Source of the DNA: Bin25 sp965221765
GTDB lineage: Bacteria > Bacteroidota > Bacteroidia > Flavobacteriales > Flavobacteriaceae
Length of the DNA: 64,000 nucleotides
Direction: 5' to 3'
Assembly: GCA_965221765.1 (NCBI GenBank)
Contig: OZ244911.1
Span: forward strand, 2,690,927-2,754,926
The translations under genes and the position numbers were made by a program. Under the pieces are notes generated by a model. That model was not told where the DNA came from. It searched no databases and saw only the letters and a list, made by a program, of their open reading frames with translations. Position 1 is the first letter of the stretch. The number at the start of each line of letters is the position of its first letter. Positions 36,440-45,818 of the stretch are shown here, one piece after another.

Positions 36440-36967
36440 TATAATAATGCAGAACGCACTTTAGTATAACTATCAACAAAAAGCCCGAGATTGTCGTGAT
36501 GAAAAAGAGGACGCCCATCCAAAAAGAAGCTTTCAAACTGTTGTATCTCCCATGGCCATAATGACTATGAACTTGAACCAGAAATCACTATCTTCAAATC
36601 TTTCCTAACGAAACCATCTGTTTGATTGGAAAAAACGCTCCACGAGAGACTCTCTTTTAATCTCAGAAAAACCCGAAAAAGGGGGGGGGGAATTCAGTTT
36701 TCAGATGATATCCCTATTCAACTCAAAAGAACTTTGATAATAAAACTAAGTGAACTACAACTAATAAAAAAACTTTTTAAAGGGCGACTAACTAGAATCC
36801 CATTTATAGTCCAAATGCTCTGTTATCCAAAGAGATTTTGACAAACAAGCAGTCAACCCCTTAAAATCAATTTAAGGCCTAATGGATGAGATAAAGAGCC
36901 TTTGATATGAGCCAATAACAAAGCCAGCTATCCAACTAAATTATCCTTTGGTAAGTTACAATTTTAG
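36440..36967. other. gap with a G10 tract, no gene supported
   Basis: No recognisable coding relic. A run of ten G residues is at 36681-36690. A CCTTAAA/TTTAAGG hairpin at 36859-36877 lies past the end of the nucleotidyltransferase gene and may act as a weak terminator. Confidence 0.5.
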
Positions 36968-37819
36968 CTAGCCAATATCTTTTAATGTTTCAATATCATG
37001 AGCTGATGTTAAATCAGGCAAGTGCTCTGAAACTGGGATACACAGCATTCCCTTTGGATTTGTTGCAACATAATCAGCTACGGCTTGAGGGAGTTCTTTT
37101 TCATCTCGAATGTCATTAAATGGACATTCTTTTATAAAGGGAAATATCATGCCTCCATGAAAATTGAATATATTCATACTCAGTCTTATGCTCCCATTGG
37201 CATCGTTGTGTTTGTCAATTACAGACGCACTAGGTTTTTCAATTATTTTTTTTAGAAACCAATTTTCATCGTAATCAATGATGGCAAATTTTGAAATTCG
37301 CTCTTGAGGAAATTGTAATCCATCTCGATCATAGGCGATCATGGCACAAGGTGCTTTTCTTTTGGATTTTAGTGCTTTTAGGGTATCTAATGAATATAAA
37401 TTATCCCCATTACAAACGGTAAAATAGCAAGACTTTAATTGGGGGTATTGATCATAAGCCTGTAGTAAGGCGTCGGCGGTTCCAGCTGGCTTACTTCTGT
37501 TCTGTTCAATTTTTTGAATAACAAAATGAATTTTGAGCTTACCATAAAGATTATCAGCCTCTTTGGTCCCAATCAGATTTTTAAATCCTTGATTTTGGGA
37601 ACTAGTGATTAGATAGACATCGGTATAATTTGCTGATTCAATATTTTGGAGTAGAAGACTCATCAAACTATCATTATTCTGATTCACTGGAATAAGACTT
37701 TTATGATCCGACTGGGCAATTTCTTGAATTTTTGGATCTAATGAAACATCGCCTAAGGATTTTTTCATTCGAGAAGACTTCCCAGCTGCTAAAATGACAA
37801 TACTAGAGTTATTTTTCAT
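36968..37819 (-). CDS. sugar nucleotidyltransferase
   Basis: The 283 residues form a nucleotidyltransferase (NTP_transferase) domain: VILAAGKSSRMKKSLG at the N-terminus (glycine-rich NTP loop with Arg), KPAGTADALLQAYDQYP, CNGDNLYSLDTLKALK (metal-binding GD) and FLKKIIEKPS. It should transfer NMP to a sugar 1-phosphate; base and sugar are unknown. It follows the GHMP kinase by 6 bp, so the pair probably works as sugar-1-kinase plus pyrophosphorylase in a salvage route. Third gene of the operon beginning at 40346. Confidence 0.88.
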   Translation of the reverse strand: MKNNSSIVILAAGKSSRMKKSLGDVSLDPKIQEIAQSDHKSLIPVNQNNDSLMSLLLQNIESANYTDVYLITSSQNQGFKNLIGTKEADNLYGKLKIHFVIQKIEQNRSKPAGTADALLQAYDQYPQLKSCYFTVCNGDNLYSLDTLKALKSKRKAPCAMIAYDRDGLQFPQERISKFAIIDYDENWFLKKIIEKPSASVIDKHNDANGSIRLSMNIFNFHGGMIFPFIKECPFNDIRDEKELPQAVADYVATNPKGMLCIPVSEHLPDLTSAHDIETLKDIG

Positions 37820-37825
37820 GAGAGT

Positions 37826-38893
37826 TTAAACTATTTCGATGGGATAGGCGTTTTTGGCCCCTGCCTCCAAAAACGCTTGTATCACATTATTTTTTGTTTT
37901 TTGGGACACCAATGCAACGATACAGCCTCCACCTCCAGAACCAACAGTTTTGGCTCCAAAAGCCCCGGCTCTCAATGCATTTTGAATTTGGTATTGCATG
38001 TCAATAGGAGTATTTTGGATACATGTTTGCAATATCTCTTGGTGCTGATTGATTAATATTCCAATTTGTTGGTGGTCAATCGGGATTTTTTGTAATAAGG
38101 TGTTGGCTTTTAGCGTAATGGAATAATTATGAATTGTCGCATACCAATAGGGTTGCAATTCTTCGGAAACCAAATTCTTATACTTTTCATAATCGGCTAT
38201 GGAGCTTTGAAGCAAATCAAAGTTTGGGTATTTTATTTTGACTTGTTGAACTGCTTCTAAAGCATAGGTTTTCGCTTTTAAAAGCACTTGAAGCGTTTTT
38301 TTTTCAATCCCTGATTCGGCGATAACCAAATGATGTAGATTTTTTGGAATAGGAGTACATTCTCTTGTCGCTGTATCGATGTATAACATCCCTCTTTGAG
38401 AAATGGTATATTGATCCATGATGCCTCCGGGTTGATTAAAATGGGAGACCTCAACCTGATGGGCCATTTTCCCTATCTCTAAATCACTCGGTTTTGAAAT
38501 GTTTTTTTGTATCAATAACAAAAACCGAATCCAAGCAACAACAAGAGCAGAAGAGGAAGAAAGTCCTGCATTGATGGGAATATCACTAGATATGGTTATT
38601 TGATAGCCTTGATGAAACAGAATCCCTTGTTCTTGAAACCATTTGATTCCCGATAAAAAATAATCATTAGGTGGTAATTCATTAATTGTATGTTGAATAT
38701 CGATGCCTCGTTTTTGATTGATATCGGGCAGTTGGATCTCAAAATAAGGTTCTGAAATAGGTTGAGCCCTTAGAGTGATGTATCGATTAATTGCAGCAGC
38801 AATGACCGGAAGTCCCAAATAATCTTGATGATCCCCAAAAAGACAGACTCTAGCAGGAACCCGAAAATGAATATCTTTTGTTATCCTTTTCAT
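37826..38893 (-). CDS. GHMP-family sugar kinase
   Basis: The 355 residues carry the three GHMP motifs: RVPARVCLFGDHQDY at 11-25 (galactokinase-like motif 1), PINAGLSSSSALVVAW at 106-121 (ATP loop) and GSGGGGCIVALV near the C-terminus (motif 3). The DHQDY form is close to galactokinase and bacterial L-fucose or glucuronic acid kinases. Coupling with a nucleotidyltransferase suggests it makes a sugar 1-phosphate. The exact sugar cannot be told. It lies 40 bp downstream of an exported oxidoreductase. Confidence 0.88.
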   Translation of the reverse strand: MKRITKDIHFRVPARVCLFGDHQDYLGLPVIAAAINRYITLRAQPISEPYFEIQLPDINQKRGIDIQHTINELPPNDYFLSGIKWFQEQGILFHQGYQITISSDIPINAGLSSSSALVVAWIRFLLLIQKNISKPSDLEIGKMAHQVEVSHFNQPGGIMDQYTISQRGMLYIDTATRECTPIPKNLHHLVIAESGIEKKTLQVLLKAKTYALEAVQQVKIKYPNFDLLQSSIADYEKYKNLVSEELQPYWYATIHNYSITLKANTLLQKIPIDHQQIGILINQHQEILQTCIQNTPIDMQYQIQNALRAGAFGAKTVGSGGGGCIVALVSQKTKNNVIQAFLEAGAKNAYPIEIV

Positions 38894-38933
38894 AGTCTTT
38901 GAATTTGAAAAGCGTTCATATAGAAAATAGCCA

Positions 38934-40346
38934 CTAGATGATAATCTCTAAGGGTTGGGTTTTTTGCCAATGGCCTCTTGTGAAATCTGGAAAATTTTGA
39001 ATTTGCCCTCCATTCGCAACCGATTCCTCACTGAGGGGAGCTACTGCGCTCCAAGCACCACCTTCATAAACATTTTGATCTAAAGGCAATCCTTGATTGA
39101 GGCATTCAAAGATTCGAAGTAGCATTAAGGAATCCATGCCTCCGTGTCCTCCCATTTCCAACGATTTTTGTCCTAATCTTTTGTATAATGGATGTTCATA
39201 CTTTTCATATAAAGATTGTAATTGCTCTCCCGATGCCCAAGTGTTATGATTTTCTGTCGCATTTCCAACCCCAGCTTCCAAAGCGACACGCGTAGGAAAA
39301 CCGGCTAAAGTTCCCTTGGTTCCTTGGATTAAATTTTTTCTAGTATAGGGTCGGGGACTAGTTTCATCCCATTGTACCAGAAGGGTTCGACCGAGATATG
39401 TTTTAATGATAGTGGTATTGATATCACCAGCGATGTATTCTAGTTGATTCCATTTGTGATTGAGAGGATAATTTTTTGAGGCATAATATTTTCTTCCTTT
39501 GGCTGGTGAAGACATGGATACCAAAGAGTCGAATTGATCTTCTCCCCGACATAAATTCATGTACTGAGCCACAGGTCCTAAGCCATGGGTAGGATAAAGA
39601 CTTCCATTTCGTTTGGCATAATGGGGTGTGCGCCAAGAACCCGTTCCTCTTTCTTGATCTTCCATTTCCCAACGGAGGTCATGAATATAGGAAGCTTCTC
39701 CATGAAGAATATCACCAATAACCCCTTGACGGCAAAGATTTAAATAAAGCAATTCTTCGCGACCATAGTTGACATTTTCTAACATCATGCAGTGTTTTTG
39801 ATGTTTTTCAGCGGCATCAATCAATTGCCATATTCCATCAATAGTGATAGCCATAGGAACTTCAATAAAAGTGTGTGCATCTTTTTGCAAAGCATAGACT
39901 CCCATTGGAGCATGATTATTCCAATTGGTGCAAACAAAAACCACATCGGGTCTGGTCTGATAGATCATTTTCTTCCAATGTTCAGGATGGCCATAGAATC
40001 TTGCTACCTTCGAATGTCGATTGGGAGCAAGCTCATCAATAATTTGGGTCGAACGATTTACCAAATCTTCGTAGAGATCTGAAATGCCAACGATTTCTAC
40101 ATGGTCTATTCTAGCGATATTTTGTATATGGCCATACCCTCGATTTCCGACCCCAATGATGGCTAATCGCACATTGGATATTTTAGGCGCCTTGAAATCT
40201 CCTAAGTAAGCATTATTCGAAAAAAGGTTTTTATTGTGAAAATAAGAGGAGCTATTACTTTTTCCTTTAATAAAAGTTGACGAACTGAGAGCGGCTAATG
40301 AAAAAACAGATTTACTGATAAAAGAACGACGGTTGAATTTTTTCAT
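38934..40346 (-). CDS. Gfo/Idh/MocA-family oxidoreductase, exported
   Basis: The 470 residues begin MKKFNRRSFISKSVFSLAAL, a Tat-type signal (NRRSF). A Rossmann motif follows (RLAIIGVGNRGYGHIQNIAR), then VFVCTNWNNHAPMGVYALQK, EVPMAITIDGIWQLIDAAEK (EVP in place of the usual EKP, so the family lysine is replaced by valine) and YPTHGLGPVAQYMNL. Such proteins often act as periplasmic glycosidase-like or NAD-dependent enzymes of sugar catabolism; those lacking the lysine include NAD-dependent glycoside hydrolase family 109 relatives. It opens the operon with the kinase and nucleotidyltransferase. Confidence 0.9.
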   Translation of the reverse strand: MKKFNRRSFISKSVFSLAALSSSTFIKGKSNSSSYFHNKNLFSNNAYLGDFKAPKISNVRLAIIGVGNRGYGHIQNIARIDHVEIVGISDLYEDLVNRSTQIIDELAPNRHSKVARFYGHPEHWKKMIYQTRPDVVFVCTNWNNHAPMGVYALQKDAHTFIEVPMAITIDGIWQLIDAAEKHQKHCMMLENVNYGREELLYLNLCRQGVIGDILHGEASYIHDLRWEMEDQERGTGSWRTPHYAKRNGSLYPTHGLGPVAQYMNLCRGEDQFDSLVSMSSPAKGRKYYASKNYPLNHKWNQLEYIAGDINTTIIKTYLGRTLLVQWDETSPRPYTRKNLIQGTKGTLAGFPTRVALEAGVGNATENHNTWASGEQLQSLYEKYEHPLYKRLGQKSLEMGGHGGMDSLMLLRIFECLNQGLPLDQNVYEGGAWSAVAPLSEESVANGGQIQNFPDFTRGHWQKTQPLEIII

Positions 40347-41073
40347 TTGATTTTAGGATATTAAGATGGATAACTTCTTTAGGAGAAATTGCACATCAAA
40401 GTGCCAAAGGTATACAGATCTGATATAACGTATAAAATGGGGAGGTGACAGATGCGTTCAACTGAGATGCCGTATTTTAGAATCTATGTTGGTAAGGAGT
40501 AACGTTGAAAATCTTTATGGTAGAGAAAACGAAAAAAATCTTCAAGGCCAATCAGAAAAATCCAAAAGTAGAAATATGGGGAGGTTTTTTTTGAGTTCAA
40601 GGTTCACCCGGTGTTCTAAAGACACCATCCTCAAGGATATAAAGAAACTGCAATTAAACATCATTGGGGTGTTGTTAAAATAAAATTTGATGATGGGATG
40701 CAATCCCCCAAATTAAAAGACGGTTTCAAAATAAAAGCAACAGCCCATGGCGTTGGATTGGAAGGCGATTTTTTATTTTGTCTTAAAATAGTAAACGTAT
40801 TTGATGAAATCCACAATGGGGAATTTGAGAAGCCATTACTTTTTGAGATGGGTGGTTTAGTTCAAACGAAAAGTATTTTTCAAAAATTAGGTGTTTCTAG
40901 ATTTCATGAGAGAATGGTGTTGTTGATAGGGAACTATATACTTAACTACACGGATTTTTTTTGTAAATTCGCTTAGGATTAACTGCATGAGTCAATATTT
41001 ATCGCCACTCAAATTATTTCAATAATTTCCTTAAAAATCTTCACAATACAAAGAAAGAATTTAACTTCGTAGT
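40347..41073. other. spacer with degenerate ORFs of unknown origin
   Basis: The largest frame is 40698-40976 (92 residues; KLKDGFKIKATAHGVGLEGD and following). The same frame upstream reads YKETAIKHHWGVVKIKFDDG without a start before a stop near 40616, so this looks like the 3' part of a broken gene. No family was recognised. Confidence 0.4.
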
Positions 41074-41367
41074 ATGGTTGATCGTGAATACATCGAATTA
41101 ATGGCATTAGGCGTCATTGGATTTATTGGCATGGAATTTTTGAATGAACTGTCTACCATCGCTGGTATTATTTTTGGTTTAGGCATTTTGATATTCGCTA
41201 TGTTGAATTACCTTTTTGGACAGAAAAGAAGAAAAGAAGAAAAAGCACAGGCAAAGAGAAGTGAAGAAAAGCATGAATGGGAGCGTAAAGAACATGAACT
41301 TCGCATGAAAAATATGAGAGAAGGTCAAGGTCCACCAATAGACCCCCCCCCAATAACAGAAGTATAG
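41074..41367 (+). CDS. small membrane protein with charged tail, C9 tract near its end
   Basis: The 97 residues contain two hydrophobic segments (about 8-24 and 28-50) and then a strongly charged helical tail rich in Lys, Glu and Arg (KRRKEEKAQAKRSEEKHEWE). The last codons contain nine C residues (41343-41351) encoding DPPP; slippage would change or extend the C-terminus. No family is recognised. A 54-residue membrane ORF follows 42 bp later in the same orientation. Confidence 0.6.
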   Translation: MVDREYIELMALGVIGFIGMEFLNELSTIAGIIFGLGILIFAMLNYLFGQKRRKEEKAQAKRSEEKHEWERKEHELRMKNMREGQGPPIDPPPITEV

Positions 41368-41409
41368 AAGGGCTTTCTATCTCGATGGGTATCGATAGAA
41401 ATCTAAATC

Positions 41410-41574
41410 ATGTCATTTATAGGATTTTTAGTAAACGGAGCTATTTTCTTTTTTCTGCTGTTAGGTCAAACGATTCCCCACCTCAGTCAGAAAATAGGTA
41501 TATGGATTATGACCTTTTTCTGTTTACATTCACAGCGATTAACTAACTGGTTCTACCACAAAAGTTCTGAGTAA
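41410..41574 (+). CDS. 54-residue membrane protein
   Basis: ATG 41410 opens a 54-residue frame (MSFIGFLVNGAIFFFLLLGQ and on) with two short hydrophobic segments (about 3-19 and 32-41) and a basic, serine-ending tail. Position just downstream of the small membrane gene at 41074 suggests a pair. It is too short to classify. Confidence 0.4.
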   Translation: MSFIGFLVNGAIFFFLLLGQTIPHLSQKIGIWIMTFFCLHSQRLTNWFYHKSSE

Positions 41575-41965
41575 GTTTATATTTGGTTGGCGAAATTATT
41601 GTTTTATGAAAGTGTTTTTACATTTTTTTGAGTCCATTTTGAAGATTAGGAAATCTTGGAGGGTCGACAAGATTAATTTTTTGATGTTCTCCATTCATGG
41701 GAAAACACAAGGCATCGGGCAAGCAACATGTTGGATCTCCGAAATTGTAATAAAATCGACCAAAAAAACGTCCTATGTGAGGATTCAGAACGAATAAAAA
41801 CAGAAACTTCAACAAAACCTTTTGATAATCAATGGCTTATGTTATGGGGTTGAAACGAGGCTCTTGATATTTCAGACAAGCGGTTGAACCTCTGAATCCC
41901 ACTAAAACAAGGGGGTTGAAGACTTTCAGGCTCGAAGAATTACTTCAAAACAAAGAAATCATTCA
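41575..41965. other. intergenic, nothing supported
   Basis: Overlapping 60-residue ORFs on both strands around 41606-41815 show no protein-like composition. No RNA or repeat was seen. Confidence 0.5.
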
Positions 41966-42970
41966 TCATTTGCTTGATTGAATCTGTTGATGGATTTTTG
42001 ATTCAATCTCTGCTTGCAATTCTAAATTATCAATAAGCAATGCTTTGGCTCCTTCTCTTCCTTGTCCTAATTTGGAATTACTATAACTATACCATGCACC
42101 ACTTTTTTCAATGATGCCATATTGAACTCCTAAATCAACAATTTCTCCAACCTTAGAAATTCCTTGGCTATAAATAATATCAAATTCAGCCGTTTTAAAA
42201 GGAGGAGCTACTTTGTTTTTTACCACTCGAATTCGAGTTCGATTTCCAGTAACAGTCGCATCCCTATCTTTTAATTGGGTAGAACGTCGAATATCAATCC
42301 GAACGGATGCATAAAACTTCAAGGCATTACCACCGGTTGTGGTTTCTGGATTTCCAAAAATTACCCCAATTTTTTCTCTTAATTGATTGATAAAAAAAAC
42401 GGTTGTTTTGCTCTTTGAAATCGAACTAGTGAGTTTTCGCATGGCTTGAGACATCAATCTAGCTTGAAGTCCCATTTTGGAATCTCCCATTTCCCCTTCA
42501 ATTTCACTTTTAGGAGTAAGTGCCGCCACGGAATCAACCACTAAAACATCAATAGCTCCTGAACGAATGAGGTTATCGGCAATTTCTAATGCTTGTTCTC
42601 CGTGATCGGGTTGAGAAATAATAAGATCTTCAAGGTTGACACCTACTTTTTCGGCATAAAATCGATCAAAGGCATGTTCTGCATCAATAAAAGCGGCTAT
42701 TCCTCCTAATTTTTGACTTTCAGCAATAGCATGAAGGGTCAATGTCGTTTTACCGGATGCTTCTGGTCCAAAAATTTCAATTACTCGACCACGAGGATAT
42801 CCTCCAATCCCAAGGGCAATATCCAATCCTAGCGAACCTGAAGGAATGGAGTCAACCGATTCTTCAGGTTTGTCACCGAGACGCATGACGGTTCCCTTGC
42901 CATAACTTTTTTCGAGTCTCCCAAGGGTTAAATCTAGTAGTTTTTTCTTTTCTTCTTTATTATCTGACAT
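41966..42970 (-). CDS. recA: recombinase RecA
   Basis: RecA forms filaments on single-stranded DNA, drives homologous recombination and triggers SOS autocleavage. The 334-residue sequence is complete: Walker A GPEASGKT at 68-75, VIDAEHAFD-like FIDAEHAFDRFYAEKVGV, Walker B VDVLVVDSVAALTPKSEIEG (starting AIDVLVVDSV), loop L1 GLQARLMSQAMRKL and loop L2 FINQLREKIGVIFGNPETTT. A LexA box was not found upstream. A solo 27-bp repeat lies 65 bp before the start. Confidence 0.98.
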   Translation of the reverse strand: MSDNKEEKKKLLDLTLGRLEKSYGKGTVMRLGDKPEESVDSIPSGSLGLDIALGIGGYPRGRVIEIFGPEASGKTTLTLHAIAESQKLGGIAAFIDAEHAFDRFYAEKVGVNLEDLIISQPDHGEQALEIADNLIRSGAIDVLVVDSVAALTPKSEIEGEMGDSKMGLQARLMSQAMRKLTSSISKSKTTVFFINQLREKIGVIFGNPETTTGGNALKFYASVRIDIRRSTQLKDRDATVTGNRTRIRVVKNKVAPPFKTAEFDIIYSQGISKVGEIVDLGVQYGIIEKSGAWYSYSNSKLGQGREGAKALLIDNLELQAEIESKIHQQIQSSK

Positions 42971-43034
42971 AATGATTTGGTTTGTTATATTAAAAGGACT
43001 TCTAATTTATAAAAATGTGGATTAAAGGCATAGC

Positions 43035-43061
43035 CATGTTCAATCCACAAGTGCAACATGA
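43035..43061 (+). repeat. solo copy of the IS30-like terminal repeat
   Basis: CATGTTCAAT, CCACA, AGTGCAACATGA lies upstream of recA. The central five bases differ from the other copies but both outer arms are conserved. Confidence 0.7.
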
Positions 43062-43112
43062 TCCCATGCATATGTTCTTTTTGAATTATCGCCTATGCTT
43101 AACTATAAGCCC

Positions 43113-43154
43113 CTTATTTTTATTTCACTATTACTTATTTTTATTTCACTATTA
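43113..43154. repeat. 21-bp exact tandem duplication
   Basis: The unit starts CTTATTTTTATT and ends CACTATTA; two head-to-tail copies are identical. This is probably a replication-slippage product. Confidence 0.8.
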
Positions 43155-43286
43155 CCTATTCAGTTGAATTATGTTTCTTCGATCAAGAAAAACCTGTTTT
43201 TAGAGGATCATTCATGCTCTCCAAAATACAAGCAAAATCCTTTCTATATCTTTAGACTTTTGAGAATAACCTTTTTAAAATTCAAG

Positions 43287-45398
43287 TTATTCAGTTCTTA
43301 GATTACGGACTCCGACATGGTAGAGAGTAAAAGCAAAAATATCAGCGGTCTGTTCAATGCGTTTTGATACTGGAGTTCCTGCCCCATGTCCCGCGTTGGT
43401 TTCTATCCGAATCAAAACAGGATTATCGCCTCGATGTTTTTCTTGAAGAGTTGCAGCAAATTTGAAAGAATGAGCTGGCACCACCCGATCATCATGATCA
43501 GCAGTAGTGATTAATGTTGCAGGGTAATGGGTTCCCTCAACAAGATTATGTAAAGGAGAATAACCCAATAAATATTCAAACATTTCTTGGGATTCTTCAG
43601 AAGTCCCAAAATCATAAGCCCATCCTGCTCCAGATGTAAATTTGTGGTATCGGAGCATATCCAAGACCCCCACCGCTGGTAATGCTACTTTCATCAGTTC
43701 GGGTCTTTGTGTCATAACGGCCCCAACTAACAGCCCACCATTCGAACCTCCTCGGATGGCTAAATAGTCTGGACTTGTGATGTTTTGAGAGATCAAGTAT
43801 TCTGCAGCAACGATAAAATCATCAAATACATTTTGTTTGTTGAGTTTGGTCCCAGCCGCATGCCATTCTCTACCATATTCTCCTCCACCCCGAATATTAG
43901 GTACTGCATACACACCACCTAAATCCATCCAAACCGCATTGGTGATACTGAAAGAAGGCAATAATGAAATATTAAATCCGCCATATCCATACAAAATAGT
44001 GGGATTGGAGCCATCATATTCTAGGGATTTTTTATGCGTGATCATCATGGGAATTGGCGTACCATCAACAGACTCATAAAACACTTGTTGAGAGGTATAT
44101 TCTGAAGGATCAAAATCAATATTAGGAGCCCAATATAATTCGGAGCGATCGATAGAGGGATTATAAGAATAGGTGCTAGATGGCGTATGGTAATTGGTAA
44201 AGGAGTAATAAACGATTTCATCTTCTTTATCACCACTAAATCCAGAGGCGCTTCCCAATCCAGGCAATTCGATTTCTTTTAGATTATTTCCTTGATAATC
44301 ATATACATATACTCTTGATATCACATCAATGGTATAGCGAGCAAAAAGATGATTGGCTCCAGTTGATACACTTAATACATGTTCAGTTTCCGGTATGAAA
44401 TCTGTCCAATTAGAAAAATAAGGATTTTGAGCATCCACTTCCACAAGACGTCTATTAGGAGCATCCAAATCCGTTAGGATATAGAGGGTATCTCCATTAG
44501 AATCTAACAAATAACTATTGGCTTGGTAATCCCCGACCATTGAGATTAAAGGAGCATGATCTTTGGTCAAATCTTTCAAAAACAATTTATTTCCTATAGT
44601 TGTTTTTGCCGCTTCGATAATCAAATAGCGACCATCTTCAGACACGGCACTTCCAACATATCGATGTTTTTCATTTTCTTTTTCTCCAAAGAGGACCTGA
44701 TCTAGGCTTTGAGGTTGACCAATTTGATGGTAGAAGAGTTTATGGGTATCAGTTAAATCAGAAAGTTCGCTACCATCCGGTTTATCATAACTCGAATAAA
44801 AAAAACCATCATTGAGTTTCCAATCGATTCCAGAAAACTTGATGTCTTGTAAAGTATCACCAATCTGTTGTTTCGTTTCCGTTTTGATAACAATTATCTT
44901 GCGCCAATCACTTCCCCCCTCTGAAATAGCATAAGCAGCATATTGACCATTATCAGAAAATGATAATCCTGCCAGCGATGTGGTTCCATCTTCTGAAAAT
45001 GTATTGGGATCTAAAAAGACTTCAGTTTCTTCTTGTTCATTGGTTCGGTATAACACATATTGATCTTGGAGGCCATCGTTTTTGTAGAAATAGGTATAAT
45101 CTCCTTCATCAAACGGAGCCCCTACTTTTTCATAATCCCAAACGTGCTCTAGTTTTTGCCGGATTTGATCACGAAAGGGTATTTTTTCCAAAAACCCAAC
45201 GGTTGTTTTGTTTTGCTGTTCAACCCATTGGGCCGTTTTAGGGCTTAGATCGTCTTCCAACCACCGATAATTATCAGTGATTTGGGTGTCAAAATAAGTG
45301 TCGACCACAGGAATTTTTTCTGTTTTTGGGTATTTGATTCCTGAATCACAACTATTCAGGATGAATAATATAGCCATCAATGGCATCATTTTTTTCAT
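43287..45398 (-). CDS. prolyl oligopeptidase (S9A), lipoprotein
   Basis: The enzyme cleaves short peptides after proline. The 703 residues have a lipoprotein signal ending ILNSC, the typical N-terminal YRWLEDDLSPKTAQWVEQQN, a seven-bladed propeller region and the alpha/beta hydrolase domain. The active-site Ser552 is in RGGSNGGLLVGAV, with the Asp loop TTADHDDRVVPAHS and His671 in ETNAGHGAG. All triad positions are intact. The lipid anchor predicts a periplasmic or surface location. Confidence 0.94.
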   Translation of the reverse strand: MKKMMPLMAILFILNSCDSGIKYPKTEKIPVVDTYFDTQITDNYRWLEDDLSPKTAQWVEQQNKTTVGFLEKIPFRDQIRQKLEHVWDYEKVGAPFDEGDYTYFYKNDGLQDQYVLYRTNEQEETEVFLDPNTFSEDGTTSLAGLSFSDNGQYAAYAISEGGSDWRKIIVIKTETKQQIGDTLQDIKFSGIDWKLNDGFFYSSYDKPDGSELSDLTDTHKLFYHQIGQPQSLDQVLFGEKENEKHRYVGSAVSEDGRYLIIEAAKTTIGNKLFLKDLTKDHAPLISMVGDYQANSYLLDSNGDTLYILTDLDAPNRRLVEVDAQNPYFSNWTDFIPETEHVLSVSTGANHLFARYTIDVISRVYVYDYQGNNLKEIELPGLGSASGFSGDKEDEIVYYSFTNYHTPSSTYSYNPSIDRSELYWAPNIDFDPSEYTSQQVFYESVDGTPIPMMITHKKSLEYDGSNPTILYGYGGFNISLLPSFSITNAVWMDLGGVYAVPNIRGGGEYGREWHAAGTKLNKQNVFDDFIVAAEYLISQNITSPDYLAIRGGSNGGLLVGAVMTQRPELMKVALPAVGVLDMLRYHKFTSGAGWAYDFGTSEESQEMFEYLLGYSPLHNLVEGTHYPATLITTADHDDRVVPAHSFKFAATLQEKHRGDNPVLIRIETNAGHGAGTPVSKRIEQTADIFAFTLYHVGVRNLRTE

Positions 45399-45818
45399 GT
45401 CGATAGTACAATTTTAGAATACATTTTTTTGGAATTATATATCAAAATGGCAAAGGATACCATAAATTTTATCATTTACGTTGATAAGATGTGTTTTGAT
45501 TCAATTCGTCTAGCCATTCATTGTTTGGTTATGTTTATCCTCATGTTATATAGGCTAGTATCTCTTGATTTTTGATTTGCTTTTCGATTCTAAAGATTAT
45601 TTTTTAGATTTTACTGATTGCTTAGGTTAGCACGAATTTAATAAAAGATGCTTGTTTCTTAAAAGCTTATACTGATAAAATTCTAATAATCAGTGATTTA
45701 TGAAAAATAAATGAGATATAACCCTCCGATTTTAACTATTTTCGGTCGTTTTTTTATGATAGGATATCATCTCCATTTTTTTGTTTAGTATTTATCAATT
45801 TCTGAGTGATATTGAAAA
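45399..45818. other. intergenic, nothing supported
   Basis: AT-rich DNA between two minus-strand genes. No ORF, RNA or repeat could be supported. Confidence 0.5.

Larger units (their letters stand above)
42971..43286. other. recA upstream region with a solo repeat and a tandem duplication
   Basis: It holds the 27-bp repeat at 43035-43061 and an exact 21-bp tandem duplication at 43113-43133 and 43134-43154. A small plus-strand ORF over the duplication (43095-43301) is not convincing. Confidence 0.5.

Noticed and set aside
36626..36841. 71-residue plus-strand ORF spanning the G10 tract
   Set aside because: No similarity to any family and no supporting context; the reading is created by the homopolymer region.
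43095..43301. 68-residue hydrophobic ORF before the prolyl oligopeptidase stop
   Set aside because: It is created by the 21-bp tandem duplication and overlaps the end of a real gene.
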